Part shown: piece by piece, positions 27,853-36,419 of the stretch
Layout: the number at the start of each line of letters is the position of its first letter
How positions within the stretch are numbered: position 1 is the stretch's first letter
Source: Neoroseomonas lacus
GTDB taxonomy: Bacteria; Pseudomonadota; Alphaproteobacteria; Acetobacterales; Acetobacteraceae
Direction: 5' to 3'
DNA length: 64,000 nucleotides
Assembly: GCF_014644535.1 (NCBI RefSeq)
Contig: NZ_BMKW01000004.1
Span: 124,001 to 188,000 of the forward strand
Made by a program: the position numbers and the translations under genes
The notes under the pieces: model-generated
Told to the model about the DNA's origin: nothing
Seen by the model: only the letters and a program-made list of their open reading frames with translations
The model's database searches: none

Positions 27853-27857
27853 CGGCT

Positions 27858-28919
27858 CTACGCCCGCCCGACCGGCTCCAGCCCCCAGAAGGCGGTGATG
27901 TGTCGGGCGGCGGCGATTCCGCCATCGAGCACCCACGGCCCGACCTCGCCCACCCCGTCCCGGCCGGCATCGATCGGGAAGCCATGCGCCAGCGCCGGGA
28001 TGGTCCAGAGCTCGACGGCGGGGCGCGCGTCGCGTCCCCACTGCCGCCGCCGTGTGCCGGGCAGCGGTGCCGTGTCGGCTGAGGGCGCTTCATCGAACCC
28101 GTGCAGCGCGCTCCACTGCGCGGCCAGGACCTCGGCATTGGCGGGGTCCACCGTCCGGTCGCGCCCACCCTGCCAGATCGACAGGCGCGGCCAGGGTTGC
28201 CGCCCGCGCGACGGCGCCCGCGCCCGGACCGCGGCAGCCAGGCCCGCGCGCGTGCGATGCGGGTCGGCGCGAAACATCCTGATCAGCGCCATGGGCGAGG
28301 TGCTGGCGGCGCCGACCGGCATGCCGGCGACGACCGCGCCCGCCGCGAACACCGCCGGATAGGCGGCGAGCATCGCCGCCGTCATCGCCCCACCGGCCGA
28401 CAGCCCGACGATGAAGACGCGGCGACGATCGCAGCCGAACCGCGTGACCGCGGTGCGGATCATCTGCCGGATCGACATCGCCTCGCCGCGGGTACGGCTT
28501 ACATCGTCCGGCCGGTACCAGTTGAAGCAGCGGCTGCGGTTGTTCGCCATCACCTGCTCCGGCATCACCAGCGGGATGCCGAGGCGCTTGGCCACATCCA
28601 GCCAGCCGGCATCGGTGGCGAAGCTGGCTGCGTTCTGGCGACATCCATGCAGCACGACGATGAGCGGCGCGCCGGCGCGCGGCCGCCGCGGCGGCTCGAA
28701 CACCAGCATGCGCAGCGCACCGGGATTGGTGCCGAAGGCGTCCACCTCGGTGATGCGCCCCCGCGCATCGCCGGCCCCGGCGGCCGGACGCGCCGCCGAC
28801 CAGGCGATGGCGGCCATGCCCGTCGCCGCCCGGGCCAGGCTGCGGAAAAGTCCGGCCGTATGCCACGACACTGCGCGCGGTGCCCGCGGTCGCTGACCGC
28901 CCGGGGCCGTGGCCATCAT
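27858..28919 (-). CDS. PHB depolymerase-family esterase (alpha/beta hydrolase)
   Basis: This 353-residue protein has the esterase core of the PHB depolymerase family (TIGR01840-like): oxyanion segment LIVVLHGCRQNAASFA near residue 80, the NNRSRCFNWY segment, and the nucleophile elbow GLSAGGAM near residue 165. A late WQGGRDRTVDPAN supplies the likely Asp and ALAHGFP the His. Family members hydrolyse short-chain PHB, feruloyl or other esters. A weak hydrophobic N-terminus (MAAIAWSAARPAAGAG) may allow export, but it is not a clear signal. ATGATGA couples its start to the end of the small upstream gene. Confidence 0.85.
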   Translation of the reverse strand: MMATAPGGQRPRAPRAVSWHTAGLFRSLARAATGMAAIAWSAARPAAGAGDARGRITEVDAFGTNPGALRMLVFEPPRRPRAGAPLIVVLHGCRQNAASFATDAGWLDVAKRLGIPLVMPEQVMANNRSRCFNWYRPDDVSRTRGEAMSIRQMIRTAVTRFGCDRRRVFIVGLSAGGAMTAAMLAAYPAVFAAGAVVAGMPVGAASTSPMALIRMFRADPHRTRAGLAAAVRARAPSRGRQPWPRLSIWQGGRDRTVDPANAEVLAAQWSALHGFDEAPSADTAPLPGTRRRQWGRDARPAVELWTIPALAHGFPIDAGRDGVGEVGPWVLDGGIAAARHITAFWGLEPVGRA

Positions 28920-29110
28920 CGGTTCTTCGAGCGACGCGGCGTCGTCGCGCCGCGCCAGGCGCGTGTCCAGAAGGTCGTGGCCTCCTTGGCGACCGCGGCG
29001 GCGGCGGCCGCGCGTTGGCGACGCGTCGCCGACATCGCCAGGCCGCGCCCCGTATTGGCGGCACGGTTCGCCGCGCTGAGCCAGAGGCTCATGAAGGGAT
29101 TTCGCGCCAT
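28916..29110 (-). CDS. Small protein coupled to the esterase gene
   Basis: This 64-residue basic protein starts with RNPFMSLWLSAANRAAN and ends with WTRAWRGATTPRRSKNR. Its stop overlaps the esterase start as ATGATGA, a layout that indicates translational coupling and supports a real gene. It has no membrane helix or signal peptide but is amphipathic and rich in Ala, Arg and Trp. From memory, short proteins with a similar NPFxSLWLSAAN start precede PHB-related genes in other alphaproteobacteria; a database search is needed to confirm. A granule-surface or phasin-like role is speculative. Confidence 0.6.
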   Translation of the reverse strand: MARNPFMSLWLSAANRAANTGRGLAMSATRRQRAAAAAAVAKEATTFWTRAWRGATTPRRSKNR

Positions 29111-29338
29111 GGTGGATCGGTCCTTCGTTCGGCGTGCGGGTGCTGAACGATGCGCCCCGGCGAATGTTTCCCCCCGCCCGTATCACGTTTCCGATCGAAT
29201 TCGCCGACAAGGGCGTCCGCCGCACAGATCGCGCGGTCGGGCACACCGATCGTCCGGCGCGCCAAGCACCCGCCGGGCATTAAACCGGCGGCCCGAAGCA
29301 GGCGAGGGCGCGGCGGTGCTCCCGCCGCGCCGCGCCGG

Positions 29339-30004
29339 TCAGAAGCGGTAGCGCACGCCGATGCCGAAAATCCACGGATCGATATTCGCCGTCGCATTGA
29401 TCCGCCCGACGGTGGTCTCGACCGCGACATCCGGGCGCAGATAGATCCACTTCACATCGAGGTTCAGCGCCCAGTTCGGCGCGATCTCGACATCGAGGCC
29501 GGCATTGAGCGCGAAGCCCCAGGCATTCCGCACATCGACGCTGGTGACCGGCGCCGAATACCCGCCGCCTTCGCCGTAGAAGACGGTGTAGTTCACGCCG
29601 ACGCCGACATAGGGGCTGAAGCGTTCCTGCGGCAGCGGGTGATACTGGAAGGTGAGCGTCGGCGGCAGTGCCCAGACATGGCCCAGATCGACGACACCGA
29701 GCGCGCTGCCCGAAACTTCCGCGTCGTGGCGGGTGGTTGCCGCGATAAGGTTCACCGCGAAATTCGGCGTGAAGAAGTAGCTGAAGTCGAGCTGAGCGGT
29801 GACGGAGTTCGACACATCGGGCGTGCCGCCGATGACGTCGACGCTGCCGCCATTCATCGGCACCACGCCGATGATGCTGGCGCCGATGACGAAATCCCCA
29901 GCGAGTTTGCCGCGGATGGGCGTAGTCGCTTCCTGCGCGCAAAGCGGCTGGGCGAGCAGCCCGAAGGCCGCCACGCCGGCGAGCAGGATGTTCTTGCGGA
30001 TCAT
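29339..30004 (-). CDS. OmpW-family outer membrane beta-barrel protein
   Basis: This 221-residue protein has a signal peptide (RKNILLAGVAAFGLLAQPLCAQ). The mature part is typical OmpW: FSYFFTPNFAVNLIAA, LPPTLTFQYHPLP, FSPYVGVGVNYTVFY, and a C-terminal GIGVRYRF that ends in Phe, the barrel assembly signal. OmpW proteins form eight-stranded barrels with a hydrophobic channel and are linked to uptake of small hydrophobic molecules and to stress. The gene is monocistronic. Upstream lies 184 bases shared with the divergent fhs gene. Confidence 0.9.
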   Translation of the reverse strand: MIRKNILLAGVAAFGLLAQPLCAQEATTPIRGKLAGDFVIGASIIGVVPMNGGSVDVIGGTPDVSNSVTAQLDFSYFFTPNFAVNLIAATTRHDAEVSGSALGVVDLGHVWALPPTLTFQYHPLPQERFSPYVGVGVNYTVFYGEGGGYSAPVTSVDVRNAWGFALNAGLDVEIAPNWALNLDVKWIYLRPDVAVETTVGRINATANIDPWIFGIGVRYRF

Positions 30005-30126
30005 GGTCGGGAATCCTTTGCGTTTGTCCGACCTGACCCGCGTAGGAGGCATCCGGCCCGTGATCTTTGATGCACCGCAACCTTCCCCGTCGCGCAGCAG
30101 TGCCGCCGCAAAATGCGCGCCCGCCC

Positions 30127-30140
30127 TTGCAAGCTTGCAA
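30127..30140. promoter_or_regulatory. Perfect 14-base palindrome between ompW-like gene and fhs
   Basis: The sequence TTGCAAGCTTGCAA is a perfect palindrome 48 bases before the fhs start, in the shared upstream region of two divergent genes. Its symmetry and place suit an operator for a dimeric repressor or activator. No regulator gene is adjacent, so its binding protein is unknown. Confidence 0.4.
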
Positions 30141-30188
30141 CACTGCCCGTAAGCGCGCTGGGGCAGTTTCCGAGGGGGAAGACAGGGC

Positions 30189-31859
30189 ATGGCGACGGAC
30201 CTCGACATCGCGCGCGCCGCGACGCTGAAGCCGATCGGCGAGATCGCGGACAAGGCCGGGATCCCCGCCGAGGCGCTGGAGCCCTACGGCAAGTACAAGG
30301 CCAAGATCGGCCTCGACTTCATCGCCGCCCAGCAGGACCGCCCCGACGGTGCGCTGGTGCTGGTCACCGGCATCAGCCCGACCCCGGCCGGCGAAGGCAA
30401 GACCACCACGACCGTCGGCCTCGGCGACGCGCTGAACGCCATCGGCACCAAGGCGATGATCGCGCTGCGCGAGCCCTCGCTTGGCCCCTGCTTCGGCGTG
30501 AAGGGCGGCGCCACCGGCGGCGGCTACGCCCAGGTGCTGCCGATGGAGGACATCAACCTCCATTTCACCGGCGACTTCCACGCCATCACCAGCGCCAACA
30601 ACCTGCTCGCCGCGATGGTCGACAATCATCTGTACTGGGGCAACGGCTCGGGCCTGGATTCACGACGCATCTCCTGGCGGCGTTCGCTCGACATGAACGA
30701 CCGCGCGCTGCGCTCCGTGGTCTCCTCGCTCGGCGGGATGCGCAACGGCTACCCGCGCGAGGATGGCTTCGACATTACCGTCGCCTCGGAAGTGATGGCG
30801 GTGTTCTGCCTGGCGCGCGACCTCGCCGATCTGCAGAAGCGGCTCGGGCGCATGATCGTCGGCCAGCGGCGCGACGGCACCTCCGTCACCGCGAAGGACA
30901 TCAAGGCCGATGGCGCGATGGCGGTGCTGCTGCGCGACGCCTTCGCGCCCAACCTGGTGCAGACCATCGAGGGCTCGCCGGCGCTGGTCCATGGCGGCCC
31001 CTTCGCCAACATCGCCCATGGCTGCAATTCGGTGATGGCGACGCGCCTCGCGCTCAAGCTCGCCGATGTGGTGGTGACGGAAGCCGGCTTCGGCGCCGAC
31101 CTCGGCGCCGAGAAGTTCCTCGACATCAAGTGCCGCCAAGCCGGGCTGAAGCCCGCCGCCTGCGTGGTGGTCGCGACGGTGCGCGCACTGAAGATGCATG
31201 GCGGCGTCGCCAAGGCCGACCTCGGGCGCGAGGATATCGCGGCGGTCAAGCGCGGCGTGGTGAACCTCAGTCGCCATGTCGAGAATGTCGGCAAGTTCGG
31301 CATCCCGGTGGTGGTCGGCCTCAACCGCTTCACCGGCGATACCGAGGCCGAGATCGCCGCGGTGCAGGAGGCGATGCGCGCCCTCGGCACCGAAGCCATC
31401 CTCTGCACCCATTGGGGCGACGGCGCGAAGGGTGCCGAGGCGCTGGCCCACGCCGTGAAGCGGCTGATCGACGGCGGCACCGCGGATTTCGCACCACTCT
31501 ACACCGACCACGTCTCCCTCGCCGGCAAGATCGAGACGGTGGCGCGCGAGGTCTATCGCGCCGCCGCCATCTCCATCCCCGCACCCGTCGCCGCGAAGCT
31601 GAAGCGCTTCGAGGAGGATGGTTTCCGCGACCTGCCGGTCTGCATCGCCAAGACGCAGTATTCCTTCTCGGCCGACCCCACACTGCTCGGTGCGCCGGTC
31701 GGCCATGTGCTGCCGGTGCGCGAGGTGCGGCTGTCGGCCGGCGCCGGCTTCGTCGTCGCGGTCTGCGGGGAGATCATGACCATGCCCGGCCTGCCCCGCG
31801 TGCCGGCGGCCGAGAACATCCACCTCGATGCCGAGGGTCGAATCGAAGGGCTGTTCTGA
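30189..31859 (+). CDS. fhs: Formate-tetrahydrofolate ligase
   Basis: This 556-residue enzyme joins formate to tetrahydrofolate with ATP, giving 10-formyl-THF. The length is normal. The P-loop is at 64-72 (PTPAGEGKT), followed by [35 protein letters not shown] near residue 105 is the highly conserved folate/formate region, and [19 protein letters not shown] occurs late. Together with the formate dehydrogenase at 2679-7102 it gives the cell two fates for formate: oxidation to CO2 or entry into one-carbon metabolism. It appears as the first gene of a two-gene unit with the MurA homologue. Confidence 0.96.
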   Translation: MATDLDIARAATLKPIGEIADKAGIPAEALEPYGKYKAKIGLDFIAAQQDRPDGALVLVTGISPTPAGEGKTTTTVGLGDALNAIGTKAMIALREPSLGPCFGVKGGATGGGYAQVLPMEDINLHFTGDFHAITSANNLLAAMVDNHLYWGNGSGLDSRRISWRRSLDMNDRALRSVVSSLGGMRNGYPREDGFDITVASEVMAVFCLARDLADLQKRLGRMIVGQRRDGTSVTAKDIKADGAMAVLLRDAFAPNLVQTIEGSPALVHGGPFANIAHGCNSVMATRLALKLADVVVTEAGFGADLGAEKFLDIKCRQAGLKPAACVVVATVRALKMHGGVAKADLGREDIAAVKRGVVNLSRHVENVGKFGIPVVVGLNRFTGDTEAEIAAVQEAMRALGTEAILCTHWGDGAKGAEALAHAVKRLIDGGTADFAPLYTDHVSLAGKIETVAREVYRAAAISIPAPVAAKLKRFEEDGFRDLPVCIAKTQYSFSADPTLLGAPVGHVLPVREVRLSAGAGFVVAVCGEIMTMPGLPRVPAAENIHLDAEGRIEGLF

Positions 31860-31882
31860 GCGTGGCGCCGGCCGAGGCGCGC

Positions 31883-33184
31883 ATGCGCGACGCCGCCCCC
31901 TGGTGGCGCCCCGACCCGGGCGAGAGCCTGTGCATCGAAGGCGGCCATCGCCTCTCCGGCGCCTGGCGCGTCGGGGGCGCGAAGAACGCGGTGCTGCCGC
32001 TGATGGTCGCCGCCCTACTGACGCCGCATCTCGTCACGCTGCGCCGCGTGCCGGCGATCCTCGATGTCGCGGTGCTGTCGGGGCTGCTGCGGCGGCTCGG
32101 CGCCGGGCTGGCCTGGTCGCAGGATGCCGCCGGCCTGTCGCTCACCATTTGCGCCGACACCGTCCGCCCGCGCGACGTCGATGCCGAGCTGGTCGCCCGC
32201 ATGCGGGCCTCCGTGCTGCTGCTGGGCGCCTTGCTGGCACGATGTGGGGAAGCGCGGCTGCCGATGCCCGGCGGCGATGCCATCGGCCTGCGCGGGGTGG
32301 ATTTCCACCTGGCCGGGCTGCGCGCCATGGGCGCGACGATCGACCTCATCGGCGGGGTGATCGAGGCGCACGCCCCGCGGGGCCTGCATGGCGCGGCGAT
32401 CGACCTGCCGATGCCCTCGGTCGGCGCCACCGAGAACCTGTTGATCGCCGCCGTGCTGGCGCGCGGCACCACCGAAATCCGCAACGCCGCGCGCGAGCCG
32501 GAAGTGACCGACCTCGCGCAATGCCTGGTGGCGATGGGCGCGGTGATCGAGGGCATTGGCGGTCCGGTGCTGGTGATCGAGGGCGACCGCCCGCTGCGCG
32601 GCGCTCAACACGCCGTGTTGCCCGACCGCATCGAGATCGGCACCATGGCCTGCGCCGCCGCGTTGACCGATGGCGACCTGCTGCTGCAGGGCGCCGATGC
32701 CGCGCTGCTCGGCGCGGCGGGACCGATCCTCGCCGAGGCGGGCGTCGCGCTGACGCCGGTGGCCGAGGGGCTGGTCGCGCGCCGGGCGCCGGGCGGGCTG
32801 GTTGGCGTGGACCTGCGCACCGCGCCGTTCCCCGGCTTCGCGACCGACCTGCAATCACCCGCCATGGCGCTGCTGGCCACGGCGACCGGCGCCAGCGCCA
32901 TCACCGAGACCATCTTCGAACAGCGCTTCCGCCATGTGGATGAACTGCGCCGCATGGGCGCCGAGATCACCCTGCATGGCCGCACCGCCTGGCTGCGCGG
33001 GGTGCCGCGCCTGGCCGGCGCGCCGGTCACCGGGACGGATGTGCGTGCCGCCGCGGCGCTGCTGCTGGCCGGGCTCGGCGCCGCCGGGGTGACTGAGCTG
33101 CGCGGGCTCGACCATCTCGACCGCGGGCATGAGGCGATGGTGGCGCGGCTGCTGGCCTGCGGGGCGGCGGTGGAACGTCGGTAG
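31883..33184 (+). CDS. murA: UDP-GlcNAc 1-carboxyvinyltransferase (MurA) homologue with Asp at the catalytic position
   Basis: This 433-residue EPSP-synthase-fold protein has the MurA start GAWRVGGAKNAVLPL (K34, N35) and the PEP-site segment FPGFATDLQSPAMALL. The loop that carries the catalytic Cys115 in E. coli (PGGCxIG) reads PGGDAIG here, with D132. Cys-to-Asp MurA enzymes, as in Mycobacterium and Chlamydia, are active but insensitive to fosfomycin. It could be the sole MurA or a second paralogue. The start is uncertain: GTG 31862 adds seven residues; ATG 31883 is used here. It follows fhs by 23 bases. Confidence 0.85.
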   Translation: MRDAAPWWRPDPGESLCIEGGHRLSGAWRVGGAKNAVLPLMVAALLTPHLVTLRRVPAILDVAVLSGLLRRLGAGLAWSQDAAGLSLTICADTVRPRDVDAELVARMRASVLLLGALLARCGEARLPMPGGDAIGLRGVDFHLAGLRAMGATIDLIGGVIEAHAPRGLHGAAIDLPMPSVGATENLLIAAVLARGTTEIRNAAREPEVTDLAQCLVAMGAVIEGIGGPVLVIEGDRPLRGAQHAVLPDRIEIGTMACAAALTDGDLLLQGADAALLGAAGPILAEAGVALTPVAEGLVARRAPGGLVGVDLRTAPFPGFATDLQSPAMALLATATGASAITETIFEQRFRHVDELRRMGAEITLHGRTAWLRGVPRLAGAPVTGTDVRAAAALLLAGLGAAGVTELRGLDHLDRGHEAMVARLLACGAAVERR

Positions 33185-33265
33185 CGGCGGCCCGGGAGGG
33201 GTGCCCCTGCGGCTTCACCCCCTTGGCGCGGCTTGCGTTCGACTGCGCTCGCGCATCCCGCTCCA

Positions 33266-33298
33266 ATACCAACGGCCGAATGCTCCGACCGCTGGTAT
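33266..33298. repeat. Imperfect inverted repeat in a gene-free stretch
   Basis: The arms ATACCAACGGCCG and CGACCGCTGGTAT pair with two mismatches around a short loop. This looks like a small dispersed hairpin element. The surrounding 33185-33440 contains no supported gene; it is less orderly in sequence than neighbouring genes and includes other short GC-rich inverted repeats. Repeat R2 copy 3 follows. Confidence 0.4.
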
Positions 33299-33440
33299 CC
33301 GCTTCAACAGGCCCTCAACGCGACGTGTCCCGCTGCACGCCTTCGACGTAGCGCGCAAACCTCCGGCTTGCCTGGCTTTCGCCGGGCCGCATTCGCGGCC
33401 ACGGCATGGGTCAAAGCCTCGTGCCGCTACTATAAGTCCT

Positions 33441-33497
33441 TGGTTGATTGAGCATCTTCACAGGCCTGACCGATTCCAGTCCGGCGCGATCCGCTCT
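33441..33497 (-). repeat. Dispersed repeat R2, copy 3 (diverged)
   Basis: Read on the minus strand it contains GGAAT followed by TGTGAAGATGCTC, matching GGAAT and GGTGAAGATGCTC of copy 1 with similar spacing. It overlaps the stop codon of the SGNH hydrolase gene and has the same orientation as that gene, as the other two copies do. Similarity is weaker than between copies 1 and 2. Confidence 0.45.
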
Positions 33498-34227
33498 AGC
33501 GCCGCGCTTCCTCCACACCGTCGCGGATGAAGGCCCCGAGCGCCCGGGCCAGGCAGTCATTGAGCTTGTCAATCTCCGCGGTGCGGCGGCCGGGCGCGGC
33601 GTGCTCGACATCGACGGTGCCGGCATCCGCCCAGGCGCGCATGATGTCATAGCGGGAAAAGAACCCCGCATGCGTCGCCCCCGCCGCCACCCGCAACGCG
33701 TCGCGATACGGGTCTACATCCGCATTGGCGCGCAGGAAGCGGCTGAACTGGATGCCCATTACCACCGCGTCGATGCCGCGCGCATGCAGCCGGTCCAGCC
33801 CCTCGGTCAGGGTCGCCACCATGTCGTCGATCGGTTGGCTGCGCAGCGCTTCCGTCATGCCCGCCTGCCAGATCACCAGGTCGAGCGGTCCGGCGCGCAT
33901 CGCTGCCTCGATCTGCCGCCACTGGTCGGTAACGGTGCTGCCGCGCGCGCCGCGCACCTCGAAGCGCAATTGCAGGTCGGGCCGGCGTTCGCGCAGCAGC
34001 GCCTCGAGCCGCGCCGGCCAAGCGGCGGCAGGGCTGCCGGTGCCCGGCCCGGTCACCGAGGCCGAGCCGACGGCAAGGACGCTCAACCGGCCCGTCGTGA
34101 TGCCGGTGGCGGTGGCGTGCAGCGGTGGGGATTGCAGGTATTCCTCCGGCGCGCCGCATCCCGCCCCCTCCGCTACCGCCGGCAGCGAGAGGATCATGCC
34201 GAACAGCAGGGCGAGGAGGCCACGCAT
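33496..34227 (-). CDS. SGNH/GDSL-like hydrolase, secreted
   Basis: This 243-residue protein has a signal peptide (LLALLFGMILSLPAVAEGA). The likely block I is VLAVGSASVTGPG near residue 52, where GSAS replaces the usual GDS. Block II-like FEVRGARGSTV and block III-like LVIWQAGMTEAL follow in the correct order. The final Asp-His block is hard to identify (VDVEHAAPGRR is a candidate), so activity is not certain. It lies 5 bases after the OpgC-type gene. A periplasmic esterase acting on the same acylated glycan as OpgC is a reasonable inference. Confidence 0.72.
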   Translation of the reverse strand: MRGLLALLFGMILSLPAVAEGAGCGAPEEYLQSPPLHATATGITTGRLSVLAVGSASVTGPGTGSPAAAWPARLEALLRERRPDLQLRFEVRGARGSTVTDQWRQIEAAMRAGPLDLVIWQAGMTEALRSQPIDDMVATLTEGLDRLHARGIDAVVMGIQFSRFLRANADVDPYRDALRVAAGATHAGFFSRYDIMRAWADAGTVDVEHAAPGRRTAEIDKLNDCLARALGAFIRDGVEEARR

Positions 34228-34232
34228 CGTTG

Positions 34233-35438
34233 CTAACCCCTATCGGTCGCGGTGACGGTCGGCAAGCCCGCCGTTGCGCCGCGCCGGCCGCCGTTGCGTT
34301 TCTCGGCGCCGTACCAGGCTGTCAGCAGCGCGAGCCCGACCAGCGCCGCCGTCCCCAGGACATTGACCGCGACCTGCATGGCCCAACCATCCGACTCCTC
34401 CAGCGCAACGCGGCCAAGGAAGGACAGCGCGATGCCGGCACAGAACACCGGCAGCGACTGCTGGCCCATCAGGTTGAACGGCCAGGCGAAGCGCCCGCGC
34501 AGCCACGCCGCATCCTTCGGCACCAGATTGGCGATCAGGTAAGTCAGGGCGAGGATCGTCATCAGCCGCGTCGGGTGCAGCGAGGCCTTGTCGACCGCGG
34601 CGATGAAGGGCGCGAAGGCCGGCAACCGCGCCTGGGTGAATTCCCACTGGGCATACATCAGCACCGTCATCACGGCGCCGCAGCCGAGCACCACCCCGCA
34701 CAGCACCCCCGCCCAGCGCCGCCACGGCAGGCTGAGCGGCTGCCCGCCCGGCGGCCGGTAGCCCAGCGCACAGCCGATGAAGAACAGCAGCTGCCAGGCC
34801 AGCGGGTTGAAGAACCAGTCCTCCCCACGCCAGGACGGCAGGGTGATGTCGAAGACCCGTGCCGCCAGCCACAGCGTGGCGGAAAGCGCCAGCATCAGCC
34901 ACGGCCGGCGGATCAGCGGCATGGCGACCGCGAACATCGCCAGCACCGCGATATACATGGGCAGGATGTTGAGGAAGGATGGCTGGTAGCGCAGCAGCAG
35001 CGCCTCGAACAACGCCCGATACGGATCGGTGGCGAATGGGTCGAGATGCAGCTCGTCCAGATAAGCCGCGGCATCGAGCCTTGCCGCCGACAGCCCGACC
35101 TGCGCGGTGAAGACCACCAGCAGGAAGATGTGCGCGACATATAGCGTGAACACCCGCCCCAGCACGCGCGAGGCGGCAAAGAACCAGCCCTGCCGATCCA
35201 TCACCCCGCCATAGGCGAGCCCGGCGGCATAGCCGGCGAGCAGCACGAAGGCCTCGGAGGCATCGGCGAGGGTATAGTTGCGCGGCGTCAGGTAGCCGAT
35301 GACGTTGCCCGGCGTGTGGTTGACGAAGATCACCCACAGGGACAGGCCGCGGACGAAGTCCACGCGCAGATCCCGGTCGAGACGAACGAGCGCGGCCATG
35401 ACGTGGGTGAACACCGGATGCGCCGCCGTCGCAAGCAC
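34233..35438 (-). CDS. opgC: OpgC-family membrane acyltransferase
   Basis: This protein of about 401 residues has about ten transmembrane helices and the OpgC start RDLRVDFVRGLSLWVIFVNHTPGN, whose His is probably catalytic. In E. coli OpgC adds succinyl groups to osmoregulated periplasmic glucans; the family also includes acyltransferases of other glycans. The start is uncertain: ATG 35438 or ATG 35399, the latter 13 residues shorter and closer to the domain. No opgG/opgH glucan synthesis genes are in the window. The overlap in role with the next gene, an SGNH hydrolase, suggests a modify-and-trim pair. The region 35439-35645 shows no gene. Confidence 0.85.
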   Translation of the reverse strand: MLATAAHPVFTHVMAALVRLDRDLRVDFVRGLSLWVIFVNHTPGNVIGYLTPRNYTLADASEAFVLLAGYAAGLAYGGVMDRQGWFFAASRVLGRVFTLYVAHIFLLVVFTAQVGLSAARLDAAAYLDELHLDPFATDPYRALFEALLLRYQPSFLNILPMYIAVLAMFAVAMPLIRRPWLMLALSATLWLAARVFDITLPSWRGEDWFFNPLAWQLLFFIGCALGYRPPGGQPLSLPWRRWAGVLCGVVLGCGAVMTVLMYAQWEFTQARLPAFAPFIAAVDKASLHPTRLMTILALTYLIANLVPKDAAWLRGRFAWPFNLMGQQSLPVFCAGIALSFLGRVALEESDGWAMQVAVNVLGTAALVGLALLTAWYGAEKRNGGRRGATAGLPTVTATDRG

Positions 35439-35645
35439 CGACTCGTCCGGGCCCCATCAGGAATCTCCTATCCGTCACACGCCGTCGTGAGGCAGCGGTC
35501 TGGACCCTGGAGCATGACGCGTTCACCTTCGCTCATGGAGGATGCCCTGCGCCTTGTTCCCTCGCGGGCTTCACCGCTTTCGGCGATGCCGCGGCAACGC
35601 ATCCCGTTCCAGGCGGGAAGCCGGGACCCGCGTTCACGCGGTCGC

Positions 35646-36419
35646 TCAGGGGCAGGCGAGCAGGCCGCGCGCGATCGCCTCGACATCCTGCGCCGCCGGG
35701 CTGCCGGGGTGGCGCGTCAGCAGCGGCGACTGGTGGCGGATCGCGTCGCGCACCTTGGCATCGCGCCGCACCGTGCCGGCCAGCGGCACTTCCCGCTTCA
35801 GAAAGGTCGCCGCCGCCCGCGCCAGCGCCGCATGGGTGCGCGCCCCGGCGGCGGCGTCGGAGGCCAGGTTGACGACGATGCGCGCATCGCCACCCGGCCG
35901 GTCCCGCCCATGCAGCTTCAACACGGCGTAGGCGTCGGTCAGGCTGGTCGGCTCCTCGGTGGCGAGCACCAGCAGCGTGTCGGCCAGCGCCGCGATGCGC
36001 CGCTGCGGCGCCTCCAACCCGGCGCCGAGGTCGACCACCACCCGGTTCCAGCGCGACGCCGCGCGCGGCAGCATGGCGAGCACAGCCCCCAGCCCCGCCG
36101 AATCCAGCATCGCCAGCGACCCCGAACCGGACCGCCCGGCCAGGATGTCGAATCCCGCTGGATGGGAGACCGCCGCCTCCTCCGGCCCGACCTGCCCGGC
36201 GATCACCGCCGAGAGGTCGCGCGCCGGCTGGAAGCCCAGCTGCACATCGACATTGGCGAGGCCGAGATCGGCATCGACCAGCAGCACGCGCAGCCCCTGT
36301 TGTGCCAACGCCTGAGAGAGCGTGATGGCGAACCACGTCTTGCCCACCCCCCCCTTGCCCGAGGCGACGGCGAGAATGCGGCCCGCGACCGGTGACGGCA
36401 GGCTGGCGGGATGGGTCAT
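35646..36419 (-). CDS. flhG: Flagellum number regulator FlhG (MinD-like ATPase)
   Basis: This 257-residue ParA/MinD-type ATPase has the deviant Walker A SGKGGVGKTWFAITLSQAL (about 20-38) and a switch region VLLVDADLGLANVDVQLG (about 45-62). FlhG (FleN/YlxH) limits flagellar number and works with FlhF in placing the flagellum. It overlaps the flhF stop by 4 bases and is the last gene of the fliF-flhG run. The C-terminus lacks an obvious MinD-type amphipathic membrane helix. A general MinD/ParA role is excluded mainly by context. Confidence 0.88.
   Translation of the reverse strand: MTHPASLPSPVAGRILAVASGKGGVGKTWFAITLSQALAQQGLRVLLVDADLGLANVDVQLGFQPARDLSAVIAGQVGPEEAAVSHPAGFDILAGRSGSGSLAMLDSAGLGAVLAMLPRAASRWNRVVVDLGAGLEAPQRRIAALADTLLVLATEEPTSLTDAYAVLKLHGRDRPGGDARIVVNLASDAAAGARTHAALARAAATFLKREVPLAGTVRRDAKVRDAIRHQSPLLTRHPGSPAAQDVEAIARGLLACP

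Noticed and set aside
30113..31882. In-frame extension of the MurA homologue back through fhs
   Set aside because: The extension is an alternative frame of the conserved fhs gene. MurA similarity begins after 31883.
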